Shown here one piece after another: positions 49,101-61,100 of a DNA stretch of 64,000 bases. The notes under the pieces were generated by a model. That model searched no databases, was not told the origin of the DNA, and saw nothing but the letters and a program-made list of their open reading frames with translations. Source of the stretch: Delphinus delphis (taxonomy: Eukaryota > Chordata > Mammalia > Artiodactyla > Delphinidae); assembly GCF_949987515.2 (NCBI RefSeq), contig NC_082694.2:10161958-10225957 (forward strand), in the 5' to 3' direction. A program made the position numbers and the translations under genes. Every line of letters begins with the position of its first letter. Within the stretch, counting starts at the first letter, position 1.

Positions 49101-52100
49101 TCACTGATTTCTGCTCTTACCTTTATTTCCTTTCTTCTGCTTGTTTTGGGTTTGATTTGCTTCCCTCCCCATCACTCCCCCCCACCCAGTTTCTTAAGTT
49201 GGAAACTTAGATCACTGTAGCTCATGTTAAGTTCTCTTTTTAATATGTTATATCACATACATAACATACTAGTATCACTGTGCAATTACATAGCTTATAA
49301 ATGTGTATTTGTTGGAGGTATAACTTAAAAAATTTTAATGACAGATATGTACCATCAAAAAAGTTTGAAGACCAGCAGACCTAAATGAGAAGGAAATCCA
49401 AAAAAAAGGGGATATATGTATTTGTAGAGCTGATTCCCTTTGCTATACAGTATAAACTGACACAATATTGTAAAGCAACTATACTCCAGTTAAAAAAAAA
49501 AAAGTTTGGAGACCAGCAAAAGCATTCTTTGATTGGAGCTCTGGGCAGACTCATTATTAGAAATTTTGAGCAGCCACATATCATGGGAACACAGGGCTGC
49601 ATGATTGATGTTGGCGTGTAGGATGGGGTGGATGGAGTGGAGTCAGGGTGTCCGACAGTCACTCCCTTGGCAAAACCCTGCAGCAGCATTGGAGTGGCAT
49701 CAGGACACAGGTGGAACTGGGCAGTCAGATGCCCAGTTCTCACCTGAGGGGCCAGCACTGCGCACCAAGGATTGTTTTCAGTTAGCAGCAGTTATGTATG
49801 TGAAACACCTGGTGTACAGGGGACACTCAAAATGATAGCTGTTATCAGAACAAAAATGTACTTCTTTATAAATCGGAGATCATTAGAGAAACTGAAGGAA
49901 CTAAGCAGCACAAATGTTCTAAATACTGTCTGTACCTCTTCTTCATTTTTGTAGTTCTGTTTTGGCCGTTTATCTCTCAGCCTGTTCTCAGCTGGTTGGT
50001 TTTTTTCTTTTTGTTTCCTCGCATGGTCTTCAAGCAGTCAAAAACCCCTTCGTTCTATAAGATCCGGTTGACGCTCTCTACTCTTCGCAGTCTTACGAGG
50101 AGTTGTCCACCCTTCACCTGATCTGTCTCCCATGGTGGGCGGGGCAGTCTCCAGCTGGAGTGGCAGGAAGCAATCCATCCAGAGCCCCTGGAGCCTCCCG
50201 GACTGGAGCCCCAGCCTGTGGACAGTGGCCCCTCAGGGCTCCACATGGCCTTGTTATTCGTGGATCACACACGTGCAAGGAGCACTTACGTGCAAGGAGC
50301 ACTTACGTGCCAGGCCCAGGGCCCACTCTGTGCTCATGTGTGGGTGCCCTTCACTTCTGAACTTCACAGGGCAGGTGCCTCTGTCCCCAGGCCCCGAGTC
50401 AGGCCGGGATCCAGGTCTGCCGCCCCAGCACGCGGCATGTGTGGACCCACATGGGCAGGAAGACACGTTGAGGACCACCCGGGAGATCCCCACCCGGCAC
50501 CAGCTCCCTCGGAACTGGGAACTGTCGTTGGCTCAGCACGGCCCCTCCAGAGCCCTCAACAGGAACACGACAATAACAGTAATTCAGCTTCATAATTGAT
50601 CCTCATTTTTGAAACATGTTATTGTCTGTGGTGATGATAAAAGTAGTTTCATTAAGAATAATAGCTAACATTTCTAGAGCGCTCGTGCCAGGCACTGAGC
50701 CCAGGGCTTGGCCAGTCTCATTCAGTCACCACAACCGTCCAACAAGTAGATACTATTATTTTCCCATTTTTACAGATAATTAGGGGGCTGGAAAGCCTGA
50801 GCTTCATACTCTCTGTATGGAGTGCACAGTTTCCTATGTGGTCAGCCTGACCCCCCAGTCCAGCTCATTTCATCTTTTTCTCTGTCTTGCTCTCTGTGCT
50901 CCGGCCTCACTGACCTTCTTTCCCCCACCCCCATCTGTCCTCCTGCTGCAGGGCCTTTGCATGTGCCGGTTTCTCCACCCAGGATCTCTCTTCCCTCCTC
51001 CCAGCAACTCCCTGGCTTTTGCCTTCTTCACTCCACCTCTTCCTTGGGCTCACATGGCCTCTCTAGCATTGCCTCCCGAGGCAGGTCTGCACTGCCCCCC
51101 TCTCCCACCCCCCATCCAGCCCCCACTTCCTCTACTCCCACTATCCCTTTCCCACTCTTTGTGGCTCTGGTTATAGCTGATGTGTGGATTCTTTGATTCA
51201 TATTGTCTCTCCCGATGGGCTGTGAGCCCCAGAGCTCAGGGACCATGTCTTTGCTCGTTTTTGTTTTAGCCTTCACTTGCGTCCCTGGCAGCTCCGTGAG
51301 CCGAGTACACAGTAGGACGCGGACTATATCCGTTGAATGAGTGGCCACGTCTCCGGGACCGTGTGTGTTGCCCACAGCAGACGTCAGCCTCTCTCCCCAC
51401 CAGGCCCTCTGAAACCCCGCGGTCAGTCAGCTGGGGAGCTGCCTGTCTGCTCCTCCAAGGTCAGGACACGGGGTCCGCGGGCCCCGTGGGGACCAGCACG
51501 CGTGCTTTACCCCAGCTCAGCGGGCATCTCCCTGCTCCCTGGACCTTTGACTCTGACCCACCACCTGTACAGCCGGGTCACAGGGTGCCGCTCCATGAGC
51601 TGCTGGGCTCAGGTAGCTTTGATCTCCCAGAACACACGTAGAATAGTACTGGCACAGGATTTTTTTTCCAACTCCCAGGTGGTCGTGACGTGCAGCCAGG
51701 CTGAGAAAGGCTGGGAGCCAGGCTGGGAGCCCTGGGAGTGATGCGGGCCTGGGGCTGCCTTCCTTTCATTCCTCCCTCTCCCCCGCCCGCATTATCAGCC
51801 AGAGCAAGTGAGGATGGGCCCCAGGGTGCCGCTCTGGTGTGAGGGCCACGGCTTTCCTTAGCGCAGGGGTTTCCGAACTTGGCTGATATTAGAATCACTT
51901 GGGACTTCTTAAAAATTCCAGAACCCAAGCCACACCCACCCTAATTAAACCACAGTCACTGGGGTGGACACAGGTGGCAGCAATATTTGAAGCTGCTCCC
52001 TAAGTGATTCCAAACTGTGCAGACAAGTCTGAGAACCACTGCCTTAGGTTCTTAGCTGGGCCCCCGATGCAGAACATACAGCAGACACCACCTTCCCTTA

Positions 52101-55100
52101 GACTGTCTGCTGCCCAAGGTGCTGTGTGTGGATACCTTTTCTTCTGTTGTTGTTGTTGTTTTTTGGGGTTTGGGGTTTTTTTTTTTTTGGCTGCATTGGG
52201 TCTTCGTTGCTGTGCGTGGGCTTTCTCTAGTTGTGGTGAGCAGGGGCTGCTGTTCGTTGTGGTGCACGAGCTTCTCATTGTTGCCGAGCACGGGCTCTAG
52301 GCGCGCGGGCTCAGTAGTTGTGGCACGCGGGCTTCAGTAGTTGTGGCTCGCAGGCTCTAGAGTGCAGGCTCAGTAGTTGTGGTGCACAGGCTTAATTGCT
52401 CCACGGCATGTGGGATCTTCCCGGACCAGGGCTTGAACCTGTGTCCCCTGCATTGGCAAGAGGATTCTTAACCACTGCACCACCAGGGAAGTCCCTGGTG
52501 TCTTCTGTTTCATTTTATTCCAGAGGTCAGGACCATTCCCAAAACTGCAGGTTCAGAAATCCAAAGTGAGAGAGAACCAGTGGGCCATGCATTCAGGGAC
52601 GTTACTGGGACGTCTTTGGTTGAGTCTGAATCAGTCTCAAATTCTTGCTTTTGAAACTTGAGAGGGTAGTTGGCTGCTGCCTTCCTGAGTCACACTGAAG
52701 GGGCCTTGCATCCTTAAAAACAACTCAAGAATGTGTACTAAAGTAGCAAAGTGAGGAAGTAGCTGCCTGGAGGTGAGACGTAATAGCTGGGCCTCTAGCA
52801 GCCACCCTGGGCTGCCAGGTGGTCTTGAGAAGGAGAGGCACCTGCTGAGAACGGTGGAGCAGCAACGTCACCCAGGGTCCCACAGGACAGTCAGGTCCCC
52901 ACCGTGTGGCCGCCCACTCCAGGCTTCTTTTTCATCAGAGAGAAATAAAACTCTAGCTTATTAAGCCCAGGTGGGTTTTTTGTTTTGGGTGGGGGGGGGG
53001 GGGGGTGCTTTTTGTTATTTGCAGCTGAATCTAATTCTAGCAGATACCATGGGTTCAGTGGTTTGGCTCAATGCAGGTCTGTCCTACACACAGAGCCTGG
53101 AATGCTCAACGGTGTTAGGTGGCACAGGGCAGTGGTGTGAGTTACGGAGGGCAGTAGAGGAGAGGTGGCCTGGGGACGGCATCACCTGCCCTGTACACAC
53201 CCTCAGCTCGTGGATCAGCAGACCACACAGAGGGGCTGACAGAGCCTCTGTGTGTGTGTACGTGTGTGTGAATGGGTGGTGTGTGTGCACGCGTCTGTGT
53301 GGTGGGGCGTGTCGGTACATGTGTGGGGGTGTGTGTGAGTAGCGTGGTGTGTGGTGAGGGGGGTGTGTGGAGGGGTGGGCGCCCACTGCGTTACATACAG
53401 CGAGGTAGGCAGGGAGGCTCTAGGGCCCCGTGGGGAGGGCCTGAGCTCCGGGGCAATGGCAAGAAAAGGGAAAACAAGGGGCCAGCAGGGTGGGTTGCCC
53501 AGCAGAGAAGGAACAAGAAGGAGATTAGGAAGAAAGCGGGCAGCGCAGGTCTGGGGGGGAGCCAGGGGGCGTGAGAGGCCGGAGCAGCAGCGAGCGGGTC
53601 TGGGTCGGGGCGCATCAGGGTCCCACCGCCGGGGCGGTGCTCTGTGGGGAAGCCGTGAGAGGCTCTGTCCCGTGCTCATGCTGTAGTCGGGGCAATGAAA
53701 TGTGCGTGTTCTTGAAACGTGGGCTGGGTAGGATTTTGTGTTTTCTACCGCACACTCTGATCATCCCTCTGATAACGTCTCCTTCGCCCTTCGTCCCAGC
53801 CCCGCAGAGGGGTGGGTCTGTGGGCTGGGCGCCGGGCCCCTCCCCTCCTCTCCCAGGCCTCTCTGGCCCTGTCCCCGTCCCCTCCCGCCATCCCCCACCC
53901 CTGGGCCTGGCACCAGCTCCAACACGCCGGGCTCCTGGCTGGACCCAGGTCTCTGCAGGCTCTTCCGCCCGCCCGTAGCATCGCCCTGCGTCACCCTGAC
54001 CCCTTTCCTTCCCCGCCACTTACACACCCGGGCACGGTATATTTATTTTTCGTGAGTGTTGTCTGTTTCCCCACGAAACCTTCGGCTCCGTGACACCAGA
54101 ACTTTAATCGCCTGCTGTTCACTTGCTGTCTGTTGACTGAATAACAATTTTAAATGACTAGGGCTAGAGCTGATTGACTAAAGCCCGTGATGTAGAACAA
54201 GTTTCAATTTAAATACAAGAGTGCTGAGGGGAGTTCAGTAATCAGAGCTGGGAGGTTAAGAAACCATACGATTTTAAGCCTCCCCTAAATGCTGTGAGCC
54301 CCACCCACGCTCGGGTATGTGATGGGTCGGTAGCTTGCGTTCCTTTGGGAACCAGCACCCCCGTTACAGCTGACGGGGACTCTGCCTGCTGTGGCACTGA
54401 GGGGTCTCAGACGGTGTCAGAGAATCAGGACCCAGTCAGGTGGCGCCTGCAACACCCAGAATGCTCCTTAGCAACTCGATTTGGGGGCGGGGAGGGGGAG
54501 GACAAGGACAGATGTCTGAAGACTCCGCTCCCCTAAGGCCCAGGATGGGACCTGGTGGGTGTGAAGATGGGGTGAGCAGACCCGGGCAGGGGGGCTGGCA
54601 CGGCCAGCGCTGAGGAGGGTTCTCAGGATGGGCATGGTTGTCCCATTCAGTGGAAGGGGTGCCAGGAGAGTGGGTTACGTGACGTAAAGCTGCTTCGGAG
54701 TCGCAGATGGAAAAGTCGCTTTTATTTCAGACCTGATGCCTTTCTTCCCCTGACTTCCCCCGAAGCCTCAGTTCCATCCCAGGAGAGCTTTCAGATTCAC
54801 AGTTAATAAACAGAGCCCAGATGCGCGGGGCTGTTGGCGCTGGCATTGGACACGGCCCAGGGCCCTGGTGCTCCCCCGGGGGATCACCTCAGATGACCGT
54901 GCTGTGGGCGTAGAGGAGCTGAGTTCGCGAGACTTTTCTTCTGTGTCAGCTCCAGAAAGCCCTCCTTCGGGGCAAACCGTGCTCGGGAAGAGCTGAGCAC
55001 ATGGCCTACTTACGGGCAGCGTTAATTACGGGCTCTCGGTGCCTGTCCTCACTTAACCAACCGCCCGGGCTGTCGGATGGGGACTGATTGACCCCGAGGT

Positions 55101-58100
55101 GACCCAGGCCCCTTTCTCTGACCGCTCCTGACACTTTAACTCCGGGTGGAGCGGGCGTGTGGAGTAATCACCGGGGAGGCGCAGGGAGAGGAGCCGAGGC
55201 CAGGCTGGGCCTCTGGCCGGTGGGGTCTGCACTGCTGCTGTCACGGGGCTTCAGAGGCACCTGCGGGGGCTGCCGCGGGGAGCCGGGTCCAGGGCTGCGG
55301 GCAGGGTGTCGCTGCCCCGCTGGGTTGATTCTCTTGCCACACCGTCTTCCCCTCCCTGGCAAGGTCACCGGCTGCCCACACTGTCCCCCATGGCTCAGGC
55401 ACAGGGAAACAGTCCTCTCTCATTGTGTTTTGCAGCCTTCATTCTTCCCAGCTAGTTTGTGTAGCGGGCAAGGGGTAGCATTACCTTTCTCGGACTTGTT
55501 AAGCTGCCCAAGAGGAAAAAAATAAACAAACAAGAAGGTTTTTCCTCCTCCCAGAGTCTCGTTACTACTTGGGTGAGCCTCGACCCGTATACGTTTCCAG
55601 AGAGAGACACTCGATGCCGAGCGGCCCAAGGCTCGTCCCTGGACGGGACTCAGACCCTCCGCCGGCCGTTCCACCGTCTGCTGGCTCTGCAGCCACGCGG
55701 GACCGTTGCCGAGACACCTCAGCTCGTTGAGGACGCCCTGTTTCTTGCCTTGGGTCGCTGGATGTGCCAGGCTCTTTCATGCTCTTTGTCATTTCTGTCC
55801 CTTTGCCGGGCGTGTGCTTCCCACCTGCCGTTCCGCCTCCCCCAGCCCCCAGTTAATTTCCCCTTCCCTGAGTAGCCTCCCTACCTTTCCCCGGCTTCGA
55901 TTTTTGCGGGAACACACTCTCTTGTATTTGTTTATCTGCCTGGCTCCTCTCCCTCCTAGACTTGAGCTCCCTGAGGTCAGGGGTTCTACTGGGTCACCTT
56001 TTTGTCTTTGGTGACATGGTGGGGGTCCATCGAGGGGGGCCCTCAGGTGGGAAGGTTCAAGCCCGAGCTGCTCATGCGCTCCTGGCCCAGCTTCCACACT
56101 CTTGATTCCCACAACTCACCCGCTGTCAGATCTCTCATTTGCTTTCTCAGCACTGCCAGCTTGTGACGTTTTTCCAGTTTCCCTCTTAGTCATGTACGGC
56201 TTGGTCAGGTTTGTGTAGGATGCTCTCCATTCATGTGTTCATTCATTCATCATTCATTCGTCATCCATCCATCCATCCATCAGCTCCCTCCACACACTGG
56301 CCACTCCTCTAGGCTCTGGGTGTGCAGGGATGAACAGCACAGACCTAGTCCCTGTCCTTGTGGAATTTACATTCTAATGGGGAAAGACAAACAAGAAGCA
56401 GTCAAGTCAGCACATAAGATGATGTGGAGGGGTGAGAGGGTGGAGACGTGGGTGCTGCCCCTCGATGAGGCTGTGGACGCCGCAGTGCAGGAGAGCGCGT
56501 GGAGTGGGGTGCAGAGGTGCAGCCATCTCTGGGAAATACGCTCCACTGCGTTGCCTGTTATTTCTCTGTTCTCCCGGTTCAGAAAATATCCTTAAATAGC
56601 CTGACAGGAGAAAAGGCCCTCAGTCTGTAAGGTTTTTCCCCTTTGTTGATGGGGTCAGAGTATCGTTCACGTCTTGTTAAGAGAGAATGTCCTCGAAGCT
56701 CGAGCTTGCTGAGAAGATGCGTCCTGGGCTGCAAGGAGGGGCCCTGGCAGGGACGGTGGACCTGGGAGTGCCCAGACGTTGCCGCCAAGGCGCTGCTGAG
56801 TCCGCAGTAGGTGCAGAGCTGGCCTCAGCCCTTGGTGGCAGAGAGCCCAGGGCCGCGGAGCCTGGTGTCTCCTGAGTCTTGCTGTCTCGAGGCCTCTGGT
56901 TCAGGACTTGGCATCTGGCTCAGCTCGGGGCAGCTCAGTGCCCCAACGGCTGCCTGGTGGAGATGGTCAGTGTGCCGTCCTCCCCGGTCCCTTGCACGTC
57001 AAGGTGGCCATAGCTTGAAGACGGGAGAATGAATGTCCAGGTTCCCAAAGTGCCAGCAAGTATCTGAAACCACTGGTGTCTTCACAGCTCCAGATAACAC
57101 CCGTGCTGCCCGAGGATGGGGCCACCAGCCCCGCTTGTGGGCGCAGTGCGGCCTGTCCTGCTGTGCCCTCCCTAACCCCCTGCCCTTCCTTGGCCTGACA
57201 GATGCGGACACGAGCTTGTGGTGCCCCTCGCTGCAAGAGGTCACGGCCGCGTTCCACAGCCTGGGTACCCACAGCCCTGCTTTGCAGCCCCCGGGGCCCC
57301 TCCAGCACGATGGGAGGTGAGTACCTCCCCCACCTCGGTGTCCTTCCTCATGCGGTCCACAGCCACTGAAAGCAGTTCAAACCCATCTAATCGTGTACAT
57401 TAAATATGTGTAGTACCAATTACACCTCAGGAAAAATGTAAAAAACAAAACAAAACAAAATATTACCCCACAAATAGACTCTTCTAAACATATATCCATG
57501 CTAGGAAACACTAAAGTATTTCCTTTTCTGTAAATGTAATACGCCTGGCCGTTCATTGTACAGAGCTCCATTTTCATTATTGTTGGTGGTATCCAGCCTT
57601 GGCTCAGTAAGCATTTTACAAGTTAGAGAAAGGAAAGATTTCCTCTGATGATTATTTTAAATTATGTGCTTTTTTTTTGGCCATGCTGTGCGGCTTGTGG
57701 GATCTCAGTTCCCCGACCAGGGATTGAACCCGGGCCACAGCAGTGAAAGCCCGGAGTCCTAACCACTAGGCCACCAGGGAACTCCCAAATTATGTGCATT
57801 TTTTGAGGTTAAAAATGAGAAGTTACCAAGCTCAGGCTCTAGCCCAAACGGCGAAGCACAGAGTCTGAGGGAATCCCAGCACACAGGTACCCCTGAGTAC
57901 GGTTGCGCACCACGAATGAACAGCGTGTGACGCAGCCTCGAGGCAGGGACGAGCCAAGCCAGGCACGGCTGAGTCTTGCTGCTCTGACTGGCATTTGTTC
58001 CCGCCCCTTCCTGACTCAGCTCTCGCCGCCCCTCCTCTCCTAAGACGTGTCCCAATCTCTTTGGTCTGTCTCCAAGCCCCTCCTGGCACATTACCTAATA

Positions 58101-61100
58101 TCAGCTCATGGCCAGCAAGGCACAATTTTACATGTAATTTCCACAGTGCTCCACTTTGTGTCATGGGTGCCCCCTTTGTGCCCTGGGCAGCGATGCTAAT
58201 TTGTCCCCACCCTCTAGGGACAGAGCCGGACGATACATAGACGACTCGTGTTGGGTGAATGGGTTGTAAAGGTGTCAGTTACGGCACATCCAAACTCTCT
58301 GCTGAGAGTTCTTTGAGCAATTGGTTTGAGAACCCCAGACAGGCTGCGCCTGCCGACAGGCCCTCAGGGCGCCGTGGTGGGCGGATGTTTCTCTAGGGGA
58401 AGGCCAAAGCTTTCTCAAGAACCTGTTCCACGACTGTGTTTGGTAATTGTCTGCCAAAGCAAACCAGACCAAACCACACTTGCTGTGCTGCAAATACCCT
58501 GCCGTGTGCCAGCCTGCCGTGGGCGACAGGGAGCGGGAGATGAAGCTTTGCGCGCTGGCCTGCTGCTCACGCCCTGCTGTGCAGCCCGGTTCCTAACAGG
58601 CCTCGGACCTGTACCGGCCCGGGGCTTGGGGACCCCTGCTCTAGACTATTCAGGGAACACCAAGAACATTCTGGTATCTCTTCCACCAAGGGTGTGGCGT
58701 CCTTCATGGTTACATGGGCCACAAGAGAATCTTCAGGGCAGGCAGTCTTCTCTCTATCGTCCTCCTCGGAGGCTCGTCCCGTGTCAGTTGGTTCCACGTC
58801 AGGTGCTTCTCTGTTGACCTCTCGGGATGTCACCATCTAAGGCTCCGCTGGCCGAACAGGTGCCCTGGGGCTCCTCTGGGGCACCCACAAGCCTTGCAGT
58901 GGCCAAGACTGGAAATGAGGGCACACGTGGGCGCACGGCTTAGCTTGGCTGGCTTGCTCGTTGCTGTGAGAAAGACAGGTCTTTCACCAGTTGTTCCTAA
59001 TCTCAGATTTCCTTAAAACTCATCACCGTCTCATTGAATGCTTCAGGATTTCCTTCCAGAAGGGAACAGCCCTGCTGCTGCTGGACCATATGCGCATCGT
59101 CTGATGTCTGCCAAGTGGACAGCATCTATTAGATGCTCAGCATCTATTCCTCTTCATTGCATTGACCTCGGTCTCGCAGAGCCCAGATGACGGGTCTGGT
59201 TTGGTTTGGCGGTGCAGGCCTGAGGAGAGCACCCGGCCTGCAGCCCCCGTGGTGGGGCACCTGACACACTGCTGGGCTCTCGGTCATGGTGGCGGCAGTG
59301 CTTGTAGCTTCCCTTACAGTCTTCCCTCAGAGAAGGTGCAGAGGGTCACTTTATTATTTTTTTCCAACAGTAATAGGGGAAAACAAATAGAGAAGCTGAC
59401 ATACTTCTCTTAAGAGTGTAGAACAATGTCATTGCAGCCCAAACTCCAGCTCCTGGCTGTTGGCCAAGCCTGTGTTGAGGCTGGGAGGCGGGGGTGGGAT
59501 GAAGCTGCTTTGCAGGTGGAGTCTGGCGGTGGGACCCTCAACTTGCCCTTCACCTGCTGAGTCCTCTGGGAGAGGAGTGGGCTTATTAGGCTGTGAATTC
59601 CTCTTCTCCGAGGTGAAGGCCTGGGGATGAGCTGACGCCGCGTCCCAGAACAGCAGTCACGATGCCGACGTCCCAGTCGAGCCTCAGGAAGGCAGGCCGG
59701 GGACGAGGACCCTGATTTGTTTCCTGCTGTTCCCAGCAGAGGTGGCACAGGGGAGGCTGTTCCCCTGTCCACTTGGGAAGGCTGGCCTTCCTTCCCAGCA
59801 AGGAGAGGCCTCTCGTCATAGCCACACTTCCCCTGCCCAGCTCTGAGAAGACGCATCACCAGCGCACGTTTTCTACACTCCTCCTCCCACTGGCAGCACC
59901 AAACTGTCTGAAAGCCCGCTCCTCTTGGGCAGAGTCACAAAGTCGGCTCTGAGGCTGCCCCCACCCTTCGGGAGATCTGAAAACATTCCCACCCATGCTT
60001 GCATGGCCCCGTGCGTGCTCACGGGCTGGTACAAACCAGAACTCCCCTGCACACACTGACGCAGGTCCAGCGTGTGCCCAGATGCGTGAGGGCCAGCCTT
60101 ACCCATTAGTACTCTGGCCCTAATAAATGCTAAGACCTGGAAGAATGTCTGATCCCAATCCTGTCCCGCACCCCCTCCCAACTTTGCTTTGTTGACACCA
60201 ATTTCCCGGGTGCCTAGAGGTGGGTTTCTTTTTTCCCCCTCTGAGAAGCAGCACCAAGAAGTAAAGAAGAGCAGAGCCTTTGGGAACCGTGGCCGGGGGC
60301 GGGGGGGCTACACGGGAGGCTGTTATTGTTGACAGTGGTGTTGTCATCATCGGCGTCTTCATTTATAGAGAGTCCGCTGTTATCAGGAACTCCAGGCCAG
60401 TTAGTAAGAGTGGAGGAGTGGAAGAGACAGCAAAGGGAGCGTTGTCATACAGTCACCTCACTTATTTGAAACCAACAAGATACACTTGCCCAGAGAAAGA
60501 GCATCATTTAGTGAGGGGGCCCCTGATCAGTGTCTCCTCCAGGGAGCATGTGCCTGGGAGGCTCGTGCAGAGGGTGGTGTGGCTCTGCTGTCGGCTAGTA
60601 CCTCTCTCCCTGTAGGACTCTCGCCACCCTGAGTGTGACTCTGGTCTTTAAAGAGGGTGTTTTCAATACGACCCTGGCCTCTAACTTCATCCAGGCTGTT
60701 TCCTCTCTAGGGGAAAACTGGCCATGCCGGGCTTGTCCGTGGACAGCATGGTAGTGGGACATCTTTGGAGGGGTTCTCGAGGACCACTTATACTCTGATT
60801 TCACCTTACTTGCAGATACTTTGGAGTCTAACCTGACGTGAGCTACAAAATAGTGTCCTTTTCAGTGCATGAGCGGACTCACCATAACTGTGTGGACACA
60901 GAGTGCTTTTAAGGAAGACTTTTGGGGGTCAGTGGAGAATGATTTTCTGTTTTCCAAGTCCCAGAAAACTAAAGCTGGAGGCCTTCCTGGAGCGGCAGCG
61001 TTGGGGAGCCAGCCCCCAAGAGGCCCCAGTGACCCCGCACCTCCTGGCATTCATCCCCTCGTGCAGCTCTCTGTCACCCCAGGTCAGGCTGGCCCGTGTG

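Larger units (their letters stand above)
46905..49230 (-). repeat. LINE-1, minus strand, 3' UTR and ORF2 remnants
   Basis: The 3' end starts near 46930 (ttctgttgaggcataattga). Further up are catctccaccagcagtgag and tggcggtagctcattgtttt, then ORF2-type sequence read backwards (ccttgcattctggaataaat, tcttgtcaaatttattgata). Two CHR SINEs (47676-48001 and 48722-48925) split it. It is inactive. Confidence 0.88.

Noticed and set aside
53245..53385. Apparent tandem array that might be taken for a CRISPR-like repeat
   Set aside because: It is an imperfect GT microsatellite with no regular spacers, in mammalian DNA.
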